NCBI GenBank assembly: GCA_037447655.1
Contig: JBBHKE010003121.1
Span: 64,001 to 124,000 of the forward strand
DNA length: 60,000 nt
Source: Zygnema cylindricum
Taxonomy: Eukaryota > Streptophyta > Zygnematophyceae > Zygnematales > Zygnemataceae
Direction of reading: 5' to 3'
The notes beneath the pieces were generated by a model. The model did no database searches. It was given only the letters and a program-made list of their open reading frames with translations, and was not told the origin of the DNA. The position numbers and the translations under genes are program-made. Of the stretch, positions 32,201 to 43,299 are shown in pieces (position 1 is the stretch's first letter; the number at the start of each line of letters is the position of its first letter).

Positions 32201-33421
32201 AATAGGGAAAAGCTTCTAAATCACTTAGATCAAGTTGGAGAAGAGGGGGGAGGGACAAGAGAGAGAGAGGGAGAGGGAGAAAAAATTGGGAGAAATGAGG
32301 AGAGGGAGGAGAGAACAATATCCGGACCTGAAAAGGAGGCTAAAAAAGAGAGTGAGGGAAGATTTGGAGATGGAGGAGAAGAAGGGAAGATAAAGGTCGT
32401 GAATGATGGCGACAGAGGGCGAGAGGGGGAAGGAGAAAGAGAGGGAGGTAAAAAAAATGGAGTGGGCGTGGGGAGCGATATTCATTTCGTAAATGGTGTG
32501 GATGAGGTTGAAAGAGAAAGGGAAGTGAGAGGAGGAGGAGGAGAAGGAAACAAACTTCCAAATTATGTGGGTCAAGTTGGAGGAGGGGAGGGAGCGATAA
32601 GAGAAAGAGAGGAAAAAGAAGAGAAAATTGTGAGAAATGAGGTGGAGGAGGAAAGAACGAAATTTGGAGCCTTGGAGAAGGCTAAAAGAGAGAGTGAGGG
32701 AAGACTACTTGATGGAGGAGAAGAAGGGAAGGTAAAGGTTGTGAATGATAGGGACGGAGGGTGGGAGGGAGAGGGAGAAAGCGTGGGAGGTAAAAGGGAG
32801 GGAGTGGGAGAGGGGGGAGATGTAAAGTTTGTAAATGGTGTGGATGAAGTGAAGGAAGAGGGAGAGGGAGGGAACTCAATGATTTCGAATGGGTTGGATG
32901 AAATAGAAAGACAAGGGAAAAAGAGAGGAGGAGGCGAAGGAGGGAAGGTTCCGAATCATGTGGATCAAGTTGTAGGAGAAAAAAGAGGGACAAAAGATGG
33001 AAAGGGAGAGAAAATTGGGAGAAATGAGGGAGAGGAAGAGAGATCAAAATTGTGCTCCGAAGAGAACGTTAAATGGGGGAGTGGGGGAAGATTAGGAGTT
33101 GGAGGAGAGGAAGGGAAGGTAAAGGTTGTGAATGAGAAAGACGGAGGGCTTGAGGAAGAGGGAAAAAGAGAGACAGGTAAAAGTGAAAGAGAGGGAGAGG
33201 GAGAGGGAGAGGGAGAGGGAGAAGGAGAGAAATTAAAGCTTTCGAATGGTGTGGATGAAGTTGAAGAGAGAGGAGTGGGAGACGAGGGAGGAAAGCTTTT
33301 AAGTCATTTGGATCAAGTTCGAAGAGAGAGGGGCGCGATACAAAAAAGAGAGGACGAGGGGGAGATAATTGGGAGAAATGAGTGGGAGGAGGGAAAAAAT
33401 ATGGTTGGAGGAGAACTCTAA
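23253..33421 (+). CDS. SGS3: SGS3 (zinc finger-XS / XS / coiled-coil), giant form, six or more exons
   Basis: SGS3 binds and stabilises cleaved target RNA and hands it to RDR6. Exons with agreeing phases are about 23695-26430, 27065-27151, 27615-27831, 28981-29225, 30316-30539 and 30847-33421. A first exon from ATG 23253 (GCGGCCATGGAG context) is likely, but its splice to the rest lies in low-complexity DNA and is unresolved. Order of parts: Gly-rich region with many GW/WG motifs (to about 24480); Pro run; N/Q/F/P repeats (24697-24861); RGG/Glu region; acidic linker ending EDDFDLDSS; zinc finger-XS (WKCKVC, then RLAHHAYNMKKRKGREHREF); XS domain (MVIWPPIVMVVNT, then GMGNKELEEIFGGF, HAYGPD, GHRGMSILIFE, AWQRKAPG, HGWLATLEDMDNFNRH); coiled coils in exons 4-6; then about 800 residues of Glu/Gly repeats. 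The total is near 2,030 residues or more, against 625 in Arabidopsis. Confidence 0.92.
26503..26700 (+). mobile_element. MITE copy in SGS3 intron 1
   Basis: Begins TTCACAGTGAATGGCTATCAG and then has AAATAAGCGTTTATAACTAT, GCTAATTCTTTTAACTGTC, AGCCACGTCGG and GCCCCACTCAATAA, collinear with the copies at 15.4 kb and 3.7 kb. Confidence 0.75.
27221..27286 (+). repeat. CT/C-rich microsatellite in SGS3 intron 2
   Basis: (CTCCCT)n passing into C8-C9 runs. Confidence 0.9.
27366..27575 (+). repeat. 18-bp minisatellite in SGS3 intron 2
   Basis: About eleven units of AAAACATGATAAAACATT. The array ends about 40 bases before the exon 3 acceptor (ACAAACCAG|GGACAT at 27614/27615). Confidence 0.92.
27963..28041 (+). 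pseudogene. Degenerate duplicate of the 3' end of SGS3 exon 3, inside intron 3
   Basis: These 79 bases match 27755-27833, the end of exon 3, in order: GATGGGAAA, TTTTTGCATG, ATGGTT, TTTGAAGGATAT and ATTCGACAT. The copy carries a stop (TGA within GGTTGACAA where the exon reads GGTTAGCAA) and has lost the open frame. Intron sequence following both copies is also related, and a weaker third round starts near 28200. This suggests tandem duplication of an exon-intron boundary segment followed by decay. Confidence 0.75.
29246..29600 (+). repeat. AAGACCCATTTTGTTATT minisatellite in SGS3 intron 4
   Basis: About 15 degenerate units of 16-20 bases built on AAGACCCATTTTGTTATT. One variant at 29526-29538 reads CCTTGTAAGACCC. 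Confidence 0.8.
29860..30310 (+). repeat. CT- and TTTC/TTAC-rich tract in SGS3 intron 4
   Basis: T/C-rich DNA with TTTCTTTCTTTACTTATTTA-like repeats runs up to the exon 5 acceptor (TTGAGCAG|ATTGCC at 30315/30316). No coding content was recognised. Confidence 0.7.
32052..32153 (+). repeat. Perfect 51-bp (17-codon) tandem duplication in the SGS3 C-terminal exon
   Basis: Two identical 51-base units start at 32052 and 32103. They encode an SVDEVRGEGDGESKLSN-type segment twice in frame, so this is a recent in-frame expansion within the larger VDEV repeat region. Confidence 0.95.
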
Positions 33422-34250
33422 GAGGGAGAGTGGTGATGTTATAAGAAAAAGAGCGGAAAAAAAAGTTTCGATGAGGTGAAATAGAATAAAGATGACAGGA
33501 GAAAAAAAAATAGGAAACAAGCAGTCAATCAGGGAAAACAAGTTATAAAAGTAATAATTTAAATGAATGAAAACAAAAATTAGAGACTCCAAAATAAAAA
33601 AAACATGTGATGTTTCGAAGGGTTGCAAGAGAAAAGAGGAGTGAGAGAGAGAGACACAATGACAAAAAAATAGAGGGGAGAAAAATAAAGAGCTTATATA
33701 ACTCATCAACATATTTCAAAAAGTTAAACCATTGAAGCCTCAAATGACAGAAAAAAGAATAGATTGGAGAGAAAGGAAAATAAACGAAAGACGGTTTCAA
33801 TCATAAAAAAAACAATAAGACAAAATTTGTTATGCTCGATTTTCAAAAGCGCCCAAGGGCCAAAGTTGGTAGGAGTGTTTTTTTAGTAAACAAGACTGTG
33901 GTATCGAAACTTTTGCATTATACCCTTTGGATCCATGGTTTTTGGTTGAAAAAAGAGTAACTTCAAAAAAAAGGAGAAAGAGGAGAGAGGTAGAGAGAAA
34001 ATGGGAGAGGAGGGAGGAGGAAAGAGAGACGAGAGAAAGAATCGAAGAAAAGAGAAGAGGAGGAGAAAAATGGGAGTAAAAAAAAGGAGGGAGTCACAAC
34101 GCCTAGAACCCGACAACGATAAAAAAATGAGCCAAAGGTATGTGGTTATGGGATTTGATGTCGAGGGCAACGAAAGATAGTGGTTTCATTCGTAAATATT
34201 TTGCCTTTTTAACGAAAATGTGTTATTTTTTCTAATAGTTAAACTTTTCG
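33422..34250. other. 3' flank of SGS3
   Basis: Purine- and A-rich DNA after the SGS3 stop. It should contain the 3' UTR. Open frames on the - strand are low-complexity and unsupported. Confidence 0.5.
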
Positions 34251-34390
34251 TAAATTTCCTAGATTTTCCGTGTCCAGATAAAATGTACGGAAAATTCCAG
34301 GAAAAATGACATTGTATCATTTCCGCGCGCGAAGTATGAACGCGATTTGGCCGGTTCTTCATTTCAATGAAGCCGCCATTGTAGCTGCCA
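34250..34390 (+). repeat. Dispersed repeat, copy A (related to 53470-53620)
   Basis: Shares with 53470-53620 the ordered words AAAATGTACGGAAA, a CATT/ATTTGCGCGCG segment and GAAGCCGCCAT. No coding role is supported. Confidence 0.5.
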
Positions 34391-34435
34391 TTGAAGTCAC
34401 CATTGAAGTCGCAGTTGAAGCCATCATTGACCTCG
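34374..34435 (+). repeat. 12-bp tandem repeat GCCATTGAAGTC
   Basis: Five units of GYYRCCATTGAA-type 12-mers. Confidence 0.85.
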
Positions 34436-34880
34436 CCACATTCAACCATGCGTAGGATTCGAGAACCAAAGTGGATCATGTTATGGCAACAAAAGGTAAC
34501 AAACTGTACATTTTTGTTCACTACGATTAAAAATCATCTTCTTGGAAATGTAAAGTGGAGGTATTTGGCCTTAAAATTGATGTTCGGATGTGGTGAAGGG
34601 AAAGCTAAGTGCAGTGGAAATCGAAAAGGCTTTTCATTGTTTTGAAAAGCGTATTAGATTTGTTTTAGATCGACTCACCGAAATCTTACTTGGTCTAGCC
34701 ATAGTAATAGGGTACAAAGACTGTTTTGAAAATCATGTATGGTTTCAATATGCATAAGAAAAATGAGGTAGATGCAACATGGGCCAAAGCATTCTTTGCT
34801 AATGGCTTGTCGTTTAAACTATTGGATGACTTGTATTCAAAGCTTTAGGGAAGCCGATTGGGGAGATAAGGGAGATATAA

Positions 34881-37800
34881 GCTACAATGTGAATCGTTAT
34901 TAGCGTAAAAAAATAATTAGTGTAAAAAAATAATTAGTGTTATTAACTCTAATATGGGTTTTTCAAATTTTTCTATAAAATATTTTACTCTATTTATTAA
35001 TAACTCTAATTTCGGGTTTCTCCCGTAATAATTGTTGGCAATGAAGATTTTTACACTCACAAAATCTCACAAATCGTACGATGTCACGTGATTATAGCGT
35101 TCGCACGTGCCGGTTTATTTTTACGTAGTTACGTGTTAACGCTACACCGTGAATTGTGTTACTTTTGTTACCATATCTGTAATGTATCAAGTTTTAATCA
35201 GTGCACTACGCTGTGAACTCAGAAAACGTCGTCGCTTGCCTGTCGCATTACAGTAAATTAAGATGAATAATGTTCTTTAACTTTAAAAACGTCGCAGTTG
35301 AGTGGTTTTATTAGAGTTAATTGACATTAATATGTGTCTTAACTCTAATAAGGTTGCTCATCGGTGACAATGTTTTACAAATTAAGAGGTATTAACTCTA
35401 AATGGGATGAAAATAAACAAAAATCTCAACGACTTATGTAACGCGTCATATGATTTGTCGCCCAAAATTATGCGTGGCCAATTTATGATCCACGCAAACA
35501 TTATAGCTGGAAAACGACGTAGATAACGTAAGAGAAACCGTTTGTCCTTACCTACGCCTATTCGAAAAACGAGCCGTACATTCAGTAAGCTGCATTGTTT
35601 TCTATGGCTCTTTCATCAAACTTTTCGTCGCCTTACCATATGCGTACTTTCTCACTTAAACTCACGCAACTTTTCACAGATTCCCGCTTTCATTGTAAAG
35701 TTTTAAAAAATATGAAAATTCAAATTTGAAACAGAATATGAAAAGTTAAATTTTGAACACCAAAAGTTTTAAAAAGGGTTTCCCGCCTATATTACGCGTT
35801 CAACCCAACCATGGCACTGTCAACCCACCTTTTGCATTTGCTTTGGCTGCTACACCCGATTTTTTTTGCTTCACATTATTTCGTGTCTTCAATGGTTGCT
35901 AATTCTTTTAGAATATGTGGAGAATTACTACCATGTTCCCTAATTATGTTGCGAGAAACAATGATAGGGTTGAAATCTCTCCATCTCGAGTTGAAAAGGA
36001 GATCGGGAGGAGCGACATTCTCGAAACCGAAATACCAAATGGTGAAACCGGGTTATCGAAAATGAAGCCTTCCGTGGAAGAAACGACAATTGGAGATGTC
36101 TACACGCAGCGTGGAGACTAAACGAGTGACCCGGTGTCAACCCAAAAAATACAACATGTTTCGACAAAGATTACTCGAATGCGAGTAATCAACTGGATGA
36201 TCGCCGAGAACCAAACCCATGGAGAAAAAAACCTCATTTCGAGGAACACGAAGAAGTTTCCCGAACACTTTACGGAGTCGTACACAACAAGTAAGTGTTT
36301 TTACTATTCCTCTTTTCCTTTATCTCACTAACCCCGGCTGCATACCTAGTTTGCCACTCGCTCCCGATGTTTTTTCTCTAACTCGCCAGGGCCCTCTCTC
36401 TCTCGACCTCCCTAACCTACACCATATATTGCTCGGTATCTAACCCCCCCCTCTCTCACCCTTCCTTCCATGTTTTTGACTCAATCTCTCCCACTCACCG
36501 TTTGTGTCTCCTTCCCCCATTTCATTCTATATGCCTCACTCTCCCCCTCTCCCTCGCAATCAACATCTCACTCTCCTACCTCTTTTGTGTGCGTCTCTCT
36601 TATGCACCCCTTCGCTCTATTTCTCCCTCTGTCTTCCACTTTCAATCGCATTCCCACCTCTATCCCTTCTCTCTCCCACTTTCCATTTATATCTCCCCCC
36701 TCTTCAACTCCCCTCCCTTTCAACTTGTGACAACCTTCCCTCTCCCTCTCCCTTTCCTACTCATTCGGCGAACCTTGAAAGGATCGAAACACAATTGGAA
36801 TGCATAGAAAATTAACAAATTGCACAATGTGGAAGCGAATTTAACTCAAATCAAATATCAACCAGCTCACAATACACATATTGATTTGTCATGAACATTA
36901 GATAGAGACATTATATAATTCAGAAGAGGAAAACTCACATAAATTCTCATACATTGGTTCTACATTGATTTCTCCTTAATTTCTTGTTAGTTGTAACTAA
37001 TTCCCTCACTTGCTTGTATTTTAACTTAGTCGCCAGATTACATATCGAAATCTAATTCTAGAAGCGTCACATGTACTTGAACATAAATTAGAGTACGGCG
37101 CAAATTGAAACAACTCGAATAGAAACATCTAGAAGTACTGTACTTTAAGTACAACGTAATCTATACGAAACAAACCTAATAGACGTATTACCCACGAACC
37201 AAAACTACTAGAAGTCCCGTGCACGAGCGAAATAGACCAAACTGTTCATACTCAAACAAACGAAACTAAAAGTACTAATAAAACGGAACGAAATGAAATG
37301 AGCAATGTGACGCGCGACAAAATTGGCCCACACTAAAAACGAACCAACATTGACACTGAAATCTCACGTTGTTATACTAACAAACCTTTGCCTCACCCTC
37401 ACAGTTAGACTCTCACAAATGACTCCCATGCTCCATCTCCCCCTCTCCTTCCGTCTCCCTCCCCCCATCCATTTTCGTCCCTCTCCCCTTTGCTTTGCCC
37501 TTTCCCACCGATTATGTCTACCTGCCCCTCAACCACCACTTTCAAATCTGTTGATACTCTCCCCTCTCCCTCTCCCATTTGCTCTCCCCTTTTTTATGCC
37601 TCACTCCCTCCCCCTCATCTCCCCTTCTCTCTCCCTCCCCCCCTCTCTTTTCCTTTTAAAATGCCTTACCCTCCCTCTCTCTCACACACCCTCGTTCCAT
37701 CTCTCACACCCTCGGTCCCTCTCCCTCTCAAGTTGGCTTTTCCTCCCCCTCTCACTCCCCCTCTCAACCCGGCTGTTACTCCTTCAATCCCTCCCCCTCC

Positions 37801-38330
37801 AAAGCTGGTTTTCCTTACCCCTATCGCTTCCGGTATTAAACCACTCCCCACTCTCTTGTTCCCCTCCATTTCCTATGCTTTCTCTCTTTTCCTCTCTCAA
37901 AATTCCAATATTTTCTCCCTCTTTCTTTTGGTATACATTTTGGTTCGCCCCCCTTCTCCTGGTCCCCCACAACGTCTACGTTAATTGTCTTTGAAAAGCG
38001 ACGATATTGTTTCGTCGCTTCTCTAATGATGAGTAAAAAACCAATAAAGGTGTCGTTGTCTCAGTCTTGTTACCTACGAGTTCACTAAATAGGAGAATTT
38101 ATTGTCTCGTCGCCTTATAATTGGAGTAATCGAACTGGCGACGACAATGCGTCGTCGCCTCAACGTTGAGATAGTAACACATTTGACGGTTGGTTTGAAC
38201 GTCAGGGAATTATTAACTAGGAATTCATCGAACTGGCGACGACACCCTGTCGTCGCCTCAAGGTTAGAATCCTCTCATACATTGAACGTGTCAATTCAAC
38301 GTTTTGTTTCGTTGCGGCACAATTGAAATG
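34881..38330 (+). mobile_element. DNA-transposon copy 1 (non-autonomous or decayed)
   Basis: Left end GTGAATCGTTATTAGCG matches the terminal motif seen at 38916 and, inverted, at 54478 and 54791. Internal blocks align in order with copy 2: TTATTAGAGTTAATTGAC, GTGGCCAATTTATGATCC followed by ACGCAAACATTA, the CAACCAATGGCAC start region, an NQLDDRR-PNPW coding-like segment at 36190-36290, then palindromic GCGACGA units at 37996-38020, 38137-38159 and 38235-38257. A pyrimidine-rich filler (36.4-38.0 kb) separates the two halves. The right end was not identified. Confidence 0.65.
36440..37990 (+). repeat. Pyrimidine-rich filler inside transposon copy 1
   Basis: Two CT-rich tracts, 36440-36770 and 37400-37950, flank an AT-rich stretch with nothing recognisable. 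The 223-residue open frame at 37323-37994 is Ser/Leu/Pro-rich and compositional. Confidence 0.6.
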
Positions 38331-38339
38331 TTCGAAAAC

Positions 38340-38915
38340 ATTGCACGGGCGAAGACTTTGTCACGTTGTAGACAGAACAACCTGTATACTTCGCACGAAA
38401 ACTTTTATAAATAAACTTTGAAAAGTTCATTTTGAGTTTTGCATCAACATTTTAGGTCAAAAAAAAATCTCTTGTCCTCTTTGTGTCGTGTCTTCCCTCT
38501 TGTTTATCCACACTCATGTGAGGCATCACCATGGAGGGTGGCAGGCAACCATCCAAACGACTACGTAGTTACATGGCTTATCAGTGTTGATTTCCTCCTC
38601 CACAAATTGACCTTAACTTAAACCGTGGGGCAAGAAAAGAAAATGAGGAGATACGAAAAAAAAAAGGACCATGGAAGACCCACCAAAAGAAAAGCAATTA
38701 TCAGAGGTAAAAAAAAAAGGGAGGCGGCGAAAGAGTTGGTAAGGGTAAGGGTTACAGCGGAGGAGTTAGCAAAGAAAAAAAAACGTATCGGAGGTGTTAG
38801 CGATTTAATGGGAGTCATCAAAAGAGGTATGGCGACAAAGAGAGGCAGATGTTGATAAAAGAAAGAATAGGGTGACATTAGTTGAGGTAGGAAGGGAAAA
38901 AGACGACTCGGATAA
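38340..38915. other. Segment between transposon copies 1 and 2
   Basis: AT-rich with a purine-rich patch at 38620-38860. An open frame there encodes a Lys/Arg/Glu-rich 76-residue peptide with no recognisable family. Confidence 0.4.
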
Positions 38916-41237
38916 GGTACACCGCCAATCGCTATTAGCCTACAAGTTAAATTTGCGAATAAAAATAATTCCAGTTATTAACGCTAATTGGGAATTTGAA
39001 AATTTTCAAAAAAAATATACATTCTAATTGTTTACTTATACTAATATGGGTATTTGAAAAAATTACATATAGGTCGCAAACATGCTTACTCTAATATAGG
39101 TACCCGTACAATTTTTTTGAAATCGTACGCCGTCACGTGAAAGATCCATCCGTACATGTCAAACTATTTTACCGCAGTTAAGCATCAGCGCTACGCCTTA
39201 AAGCGTACATTTTTTGTCCACTTGTAATATTTGTAACTTATACGGATGTAACGATTACGCAACGCTTGTTGTCGAAAAAGTTGGTCGCTTGTCCCTTGTT
39301 CCTCAATACTTTACGTTAATAAGGGTTCTTAACGTTAATAATGTCGCTATCATTTGTTTTATTAGAGTTAATTAACGGTAATATGTGTCTTAACTCTAAA
39401 AAAATTGCACTCCCATTTGTCTTTTCGGCTTGTAACCGGTATTAACATTAACGATATGATGTATTAGAGTAAACGTTTATTCTAAATTGGTCCAAAATGT
39501 ACAATCTCAACAACCACCTCGTCTCACGCGTAATGTGATTGGTCGTCCAGAATTACACGTGGCCAATTTCATATCCACGCAAACATTACGGCTCCCGCAC
39601 AACGTGACACAAACAGGCTGTCATACTCGCTGCCATTCCAAAAACGATTCGTACATTCAATCAACAGCAGCGTTTACCATAGCTCTTTCATGAAAATCGT
39701 CCATCGCCTACCAGGTGCATACTCCTTCACCCAAAACTGACGCAAATTTTGAAACTTTCCCGCTTGCACTGTGTCGTTTTAAAAATTTGGATAATTCCTT
39801 GTCATTCAAAATATTAAAATTCAAATTTTGAACACTGAAAGTTTGGGGAAAGGTTTCCCGCTTTTTTATCCCAAAACTTTCTTTATACTAGGTATATTTA
39901 TCATGCGTTCAGGCCAACAATGGCCCAGTCTTTCCACAATCTCCATTTAGCTTGGCTTTTGCATCCTTATTATTTGCTTTATATCATTTCTTGCCCAAAA
40001 CGCTTGATTATTTTCTGCAAATATGTGGCCCATTACTATCTCTTTTGCGGCGAAAAAAAAAGCTTCGGCTGAATTTTTGCCATCTAAGGCCGAGGAAGAG
40101 ATGGGTTGGAATGAAACCCAAAAACCCCACCCACCGAGTGACGAAATGGGATCACCCAACGTAAAGCCTCTCGTGGAAGGCGCTACTACCGTAGAATTGG
40201 ACTCACTTCCTGAAAAGTACGAGAACATCCCCGGTGTCGAACCGCAAAATTCAGCACGTTTCAACAAAAAATACGCGACTTCGAGTAATCAATTGGATGA
40301 TCGCTGATTGCCATGCAAATGGAGAGGAAGGGCTCATCCCGAGGACCTTCAAAAAGTTTCCCTAACATTTTACGCAGGTGTATTCCACAAGTACATGTTA
40401 TTCCATTCCTCCTTACATTTATATAGTTATTCCCGATTGCCTACATTGTGTGCCGCTCGCTCCCATTGTTTCTTGTTTAATTTGCCATATTGAATATGTC
40501 ATATTTTTTATCTCTCCCTCATTTTGTACATTTGTGTATGCCCCACTCCCCCCCCCCTCCTACCTCGTGTTGTTATGATAGGTGGTTGTGCATCGTCGTT
40601 AAATAGGACGATGTGGCCTCTCGTCGCAATTTTTACTATGAGTGCAAACCACTGGACTGGCAACGACATTGTGTCGTCGCTTCAATATTGTGTTGGGTCG
40701 CCTCAATATTATGACCAACAGGCGACTATATTGGAGCGTCGTCAAAGGTTGGAGATATCAAAAAGGCTACGACAATGCGTCGTCGCCTCAACGCTGGAAA
40801 TTTCCAAAAAAATGTACGTGTCGGTTTAACGTCCGGTCGTCACACATAAATTCCGAAACGTTGAAGCGAGACGTTGCCGTCTATGTTAAATCTCAAGGGT
40901 TCGGTGTCCGATTATCCCCTCTTCATCACCTAGAGAAGAGGATTTACCAAAAATAATCAAGGCACTCATTCGGCAATTTGCAGCCCAACTAGATAAAATG
41001 ACGAGGCTCACGAAAGAGTTATCAAAAAAAAATCCGGTAATCGGTATGTTTGTGCCTTCCACAATTATTCACTTTTTCTTCACTTCTTTTCTTATCGTCG
41101 ACGACCCGCCTACTCACATTGTTTTTTTTTTAATTTTGTCGTGTTTGCTAACTATAGCAATGACAACGCCTCCTCGGTAAACCAACGACAAATTCCACTT
41201 GTCGTTGAGCCTTCAGTCTCCTTAGGTTTTTTTTTAC

Positions 41238-41320
41238 GGAGACGACAACTGGTGGTCGCTAAATTAGCGACGACTACTGGCCGTCGCTGAATTAGCGACG
41301 ACATGTCCTCGTCGTGAATC
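41238..41320 (+). repeat. Three tandem 28-bp units with palindromic GCGACGAC...GTCGTCGC ends
   Basis: Units follow AGCGACGACTACTGGCCGTC followed by GCTGAATT. Each can fold on itself, because GCGACGAC pairs with GTCGTCGC-like ends. They resemble the subterminal motif arrays of plant DNA transposons. Confidence 0.75.
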
Positions 41321-41394
41321 AATTCTGAAACTGTACAGTTTTACACTTTTTATTTACATCTTCACTCACTTTTTTTTTTCTTGCTCCAATTGCA

Positions 41395-43290
41395 GAATTC
41401 TTGAAAGCAAGGCGGTGGTAGGTAGAATGGGTGGCTAACCTAAAAAAGTTAAAAGAAACTACACGCATCTATTTTCTTCGATTTTTGGAAAGAAAAGTGC
41501 GGCGGTAACGAAAGCTTTATCGCGAAAAAGTAGGAAAAAATTACCATGGGTGACCAAAGTTCACAAAGAGTTAATGGATGAATTTTACCGATTCCAAAAG
41601 TCGGGCATGAAAATGTCGACGGTTATTGTGGGAAATATGGCGAATTACATCATTGAGTGAATGATAAAAAAATGTGCGTCGGAATTTGTCGACGAGAATT
41701 GTAGAGCGATTGAGATTAAAATCACAAGTCGTTGGATTCAACGCTTTTTTGAAAAGCATAACATTGTCGCTCGAGCTCTTAGAGGCAAACTACAATTAAG
41801 TCCGAAAAAGGAAAAATACAAAGAGAGAACCTTAACATATCACATGGGAGTATTAAAAAATGATTTCTCTCGGGTAAGCCTCGTACTTTCCTTTCTTTTA
41901 TTGCTTTGCGTCGTATTAAATGTTTCTCTTTTTTTTTTTTCCATGCTTGTCGAGCGTAATGAATGTAAAAAAATCATTTGTTATCTTATTAACCCCTTCA
42001 TTTTTAAAGATGACAAAAATGTAAACCAACATTGATGCCTTTCATTATACTTACTTGTGTATTGTTTTCATATTTTTCTTTCGATTTTTTTGTGGACATT
42101 AGGTCGTTTCAACGAGGATTTGGTAGAGAACATAGACGAGACCCATGTAATTGTAGATATGGACAACAAAAAACCTTAGGTTTTTGCGACGACGAGGTCG
42201 TCAAATACGCCGACTCTACGGGCAGTGGAGAGTCAATGGCATTGATGGTACGACTCCCGGGAAGAGTGAACACACGAATCGAGACTCCAATTATATTATT
42301 CACAAAACCGCATCCGAAATTACTCGATAAAAGGCCTTCCGACGATTTACCGGGTAAGTTTCATTCAATTTTCATCTTTGACATTTTATTCATCATCGTC
42401 ATTATTTTCCTCTATTGTTCAAGTAGTTCTCTCTATGAAAATATGTTTTACCGTTTTCTATTGTTTTGTTGTGCTTCCTCCTCATCCCCTTCCCCCCTCC
42501 CCCCTCACTCACTATCTTTCCTTCTCCCCTCTTTCTCAGCCTCCTCTCTCTCTCCCCTTTTCCCCTCTCCATCCTCCCCATTCTTCGTCCCCTTTTATCT
42601 CTCTCCCTCTATCCTTTCTATATATCTTTCCATCCCACTCTCTTCCTCTCTCCCTCCTCTACCTCTTACCTCTTTCCCACTCGCTTTCCCTCTCGATCCT
42701 CCGTCTCCTCTTCCTTCCTTATCTCCCTCCTTTCTCCTTTCTCTATATCCGTCCCTCCTCTCCTACTCTCTCTCCCTCCTTGTATCCCTCTACATCCTCT
42801 CTCTCTCCCCGCTCACTCCACCCCCACTATTCTTTCTCCACAATCTCATTCTCTCCCTCTCCCTCTCCATACTCTTTCTCACCCCTCTCCCTCTCTCTCT
42901 CTCATGTAACTCACCCCCTCCCCGTATCCTCTAATTTTTTCGATTGTAGGAGTTTTCTAATGAACAGACCCTAAAAGGTGGAACGATAAAACCGTATTCC
43001 CGAAATAGATAAAAACGTTGAGGTCTTTCGAAGGAGAACGTGATGGCCGTGAGGAAATAATATTTCTTGTCAATTGTGGTGGGCATAATAATTTCGAGGA
43101 ATTGAGCTGAGTTTTACTCGCCAAGAAGACAATTCTCCACATTTTCCCTCCGTGTGCGACTCACTTCGTGCAACTCGTCGACTCTTTGGTAATTACCAAG
43201 ATTAAAGTGGTTTGGTTGAAAAATTAAAAGAGTTGGAAAATGAACGGGATTGAAAAGCAAGCGTGGTCCCATCCGAGTGGCAAAGGTTAG
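41395..43290 (+). pseudogene. Broken pogo/CENP-B-type DDE transposase
   Basis: Fragments in the family order are: an N-terminal DNA-binding part with ITSRWIQRFFEKHNI (41727-41771) and HMGVLKNDFSR; after an intron-like gap, the first catalytic block ENIDETH (near 42127-42150); then KTLGFCDDEVVKYAD, MALMVRLPG and DLPG; after a second intron-like gap (42357-42949), NCGGHNN (near 43073-43093) and PPCATHFVQLVDSLV (43147-43191). There is a one-base deletion between the DETH and GFCDD blocks near 42170, and stops at about 41657, in the segment near 42955 and at 43108. The aspartate normally found before NCGGHN is missing. It is therefore inactive. Intron-like gaps with GTAAG donors suggest that the ancestral gene was spliced. 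Confidence 0.75.
42480..42910 (+). repeat. CT-rich tract in the transposase intron
   Basis: Pyrimidine-rich filler between the second donor and acceptor of the broken transposase. It repeats the pattern seen in the host genes. The long open frames across it are compositional. Confidence 0.75.
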
Positions 43291-43299
43291 TTAAAAAAG

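Larger units (their letters stand above)
38916..43290 (+). mobile_element. DNA-transposon copy 2, containing a broken pogo/CENP-B-type transposase
   Basis: Starts GGTACACCGCCAATCGCTAT and is collinear with copy 1 (see CGTGGCCAATTTCATATCC at 39559, NQLDDR at 40287-40304, palindromic units at 40659-40680 and 40764-40788). It then continues into three 28-bp palindromic units (41238-41320) and a transposase-like region from 41395. Whether the transposase belongs to the same element is inferred from continuity. Confidence 0.55.

Noticed and set aside
31114-32202. 362-residue open frame on the - strand
   Set aside because: Antisense shadow of the purine-rich SGS3 exon; only Ser, Pro, Leu and Phe.
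37323-37994. 223-residue open frame
   Set aside because: It is Ser/Leu/Pro-rich and arises from a CT-rich tract; no domain and no sensible start context.
41238-41320. CRISPR-like look (28-bp units with palindromic ends)
   Set aside because: Units are contiguous without unique spacers, in a eukaryotic transposon context.
42032-42934. 300-residue open frame over the transposase region
   Set aside because: It joins an out-of-frame piece of the broken transposase to a CT-tract translation, so it is not one protein.
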